Of a DNA stretch of 34,099 nt, positions 33,402 through 34,099 are shown piece after piece (the first letter of the stretch is position 1; every line of letters starts with the position of its first letter). The notes below the pieces were generated by a model. That model worked only from the letters and a program-made list of their open reading frames with translations, was not told the DNA's origin and made no database searches. A program made the position numbers and the translations under genes. The stretch comes from an uncultured Opitutaceae bacterium (lineage in GTDB: Bacteria; Verrucomicrobiota; Verrucomicrobiia; Opitutales; Opitutaceae): the NCBI GenBank assembly GCA_903916755.1, contig CAIWXW010000110.1, positions 1 through 34,099 on the forward strand. The letters run 5' to 3'.

Positions 33402-33430
33402 AGAATATGCGGAAGTTTTACCCCCGCCAA
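33402..33430 (-). promoter_or_regulatory. Candidate sigma-70 promoter for exbB-exbD
   Basis: On the minus strand TTGGCG (33430-33425) and TATTCT (33407-33402) are separated by exactly 17 bp, each matching the -35 and -10 consensus at four of six bases. Transcription would start near 33395, leaving a leader of about 55 nt before exbB. It lies in the 150-bp gap between leuD and exbB. The gap also holds an imperfect hairpin at 33454-33474 (CCCTT/AAGGG outer stem) without a T-run. Confidence 0.45.
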
Positions 33431-33490
33431 GCCGATAACCCCCGGCGGGCTATCCCTTTGCGGGCCGCCAAGGGGTGCCGCCGGACCGGA

Positions 33491-34093
33491 TCAGGCGGCC
33501 ATATAGGGCAGGCCGGCCGTGGCCGCCTTGACGGCGGGCACCCCCTCCAGCAGCTCGCCGATGGGGTCCCAGCGGCCATGGATCAGCGAATCGTGGGCAT
33601 TGGGCCTGATGTCGGCCTTCACGGTGACGCCGCCGGCGCGGATCTGCCGGCCAGCCACGTCGATCGTGAGCACCACCTGGGGGTCGGCCTCGATCGCCGC
33701 GGACAGGCGCGCGATGTCATCGCGGCTGGCGGTGAGGCAGGGAATGCCCAGGGTCGTGCAGTTGCCGAAGAAGATCTCGGCGAAGCTCTCCGCGATCACG
33801 GCCCGGAAGCCGTACTTGTGGATCGCCTGGGGCGCGTGCTCGCGGGACGATCCGCAGCCGAAATTGGCGCCCGAGAGCAGGATCGAGGCGCCCTTGAAGC
33901 GGGGCTCGTTCAGGACGTGCGGCTTGTCGGTGCCATCGGCGTTCTTGCGCACGTCGTAGAAGAGGAACTCCCCCAGCCCGTCGAAGGTCACGCATTTCAT
34001 GAAGCGCGCGGGGATGATCCGGTCGGTGTCGATATCGTTGCCGGCAACGGTGACGCCGCGACCGGCGACGGAGGTGATTTTGGGCAGGGACAT
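33491..34093 (-). CDS. leuD: 3-isopropylmalate dehydratase small subunit
   Basis: A 200-residue swivel domain that pairs with LeuC to isomerise 2-isopropylmalate to 3-isopropylmalate in leucine synthesis. The substrate-binding loop GANFGCGSSREHAPQAI is present near residues 76-92, with GNDIDTDRIIPARF near 18-31 and an IAESFAEIFFGNCTTLGI stretch near 100-117. The length fits the bacterial LeuD type of about 200 residues, longer than the archaeal form. The ATG at 34093 sits six bases from the window edge. LeuC is expected upstream, outside the window. No leucine attenuator can be judged from here. Confidence 0.95.
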   Translation of the reverse strand: MSLPKITSVAGRGVTVAGNDIDTDRIIPARFMKCVTFDGLGEFLFYDVRKNADGTDKPHVLNEPRFKGASILLSGANFGCGSSREHAPQAIHKYGFRAVIAESFAEIFFGNCTTLGIPCLTASRDDIARLSAAIEADPQVVLTIDVAGRQIRAGGVTVKADIRPNAHDSLIHGRWDPIGELLEGVPAVKAATAGLPYMAA

Positions 34094-34099
34094 GGGAGG

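Noticed and set aside
33454-33474. Hairpin between leuD and exbB as a leuD terminator
   Set aside because: The stem is imperfect and no T-run follows on the minus strand, so it cannot be called an intrinsic terminator.

Overview
This window is GC-rich bacterial chromosome carrying about 38 densely packed genes, almost all of them housekeeping. No rRNA, tRNA, insertion sequence, phage or CRISPR array was seen. The gene set fits a Gram-negative, diderm member of the Verrucomicrobiota, most likely Opitutaceae. That placement is inferred from LpxD and an ExbB/ExbD pair, Mpl muropeptide recycling, a tiny Lys/Arg-rich protein directly before rimO, a standalone type III polyketide synthase with a flavoprotein, FabV as enoyl reductase, and starts that mostly lack Shine-Dalgarno sequences. 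It is not proven by a marker gene.

Layout. 1-3.7 kb: the start of an ABC importer ATPase, hypoxanthine phosphoribosyltransferase, uvrB and a TMEM175-like channel. 3.7-5.9 kb: a TetR regulator with a striking double operator, followed by an apolipoprotein N-acyltransferase-like protein. 5.9-8.7 kb (minus strand): dCMP deaminase, YqgE, zinc-free ribosomal proteins L36 and L31, and a DUF1015 protein. 8.7-11 kb: a reduced type III PKS locus (flavoprotein plus PKS) with what looks like the stump of a lost methyltransferase. 11-12.7 kb: a Nif3-like protein, aroQ and a NusG/RfaH-type antiterminator interrupted by an in-frame amber codon. 12.7-14.4 kb: pgsA and pgpA, overlapping and catalysing consecutive steps of phosphatidylglycerol synthesis, and divergent coaD. 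14.5-19.8 kb: a MacA/MacB-type tripartite export operon, then a TPR protein and a methyltransferase. 19.8-21.3 kb: the 31-residue basic protein and rimO. 21.3-24.2 kb: a DegP-like PDZ protease coupled to a protease-fold protein that has lost its catalytic residues. 24.3-27.8 kb: fatty acid desaturase, lpxD and mpl. 27.9-29.8 kb: a 30-residue membrane peptide, an ECF sigma factor and its RskA-type anti-sigma factor. 29.8-31 kb: fabV, whose start codon lies inside a perfect 13-bp hairpin. 31-34.1 kb (minus strand): leuD, exbB, exbD, a short-chain dehydrogenase and a secreted protein of unknown function.

Several genes share a cell-envelope theme: phospholipid head groups, fatty-acid desaturation and elongation, lipid A, lipoprotein acylation, muropeptide recycling, periplasmic proteolysis and proton-driven envelope energisation. 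Packing is extreme. Three of six convergent gene pairs share overlapping stop codons, and at least six same-strand pairs overlap at ATGA. The observations most worth a second look are the amber-interrupted antiterminator, the methyltransferase stump, the two palindromes that cover start codons (tetR and fabV), the inactive partner of the DegP-like protease, and the small basic protein before rimO. I did not find an obviously new multi-gene system.
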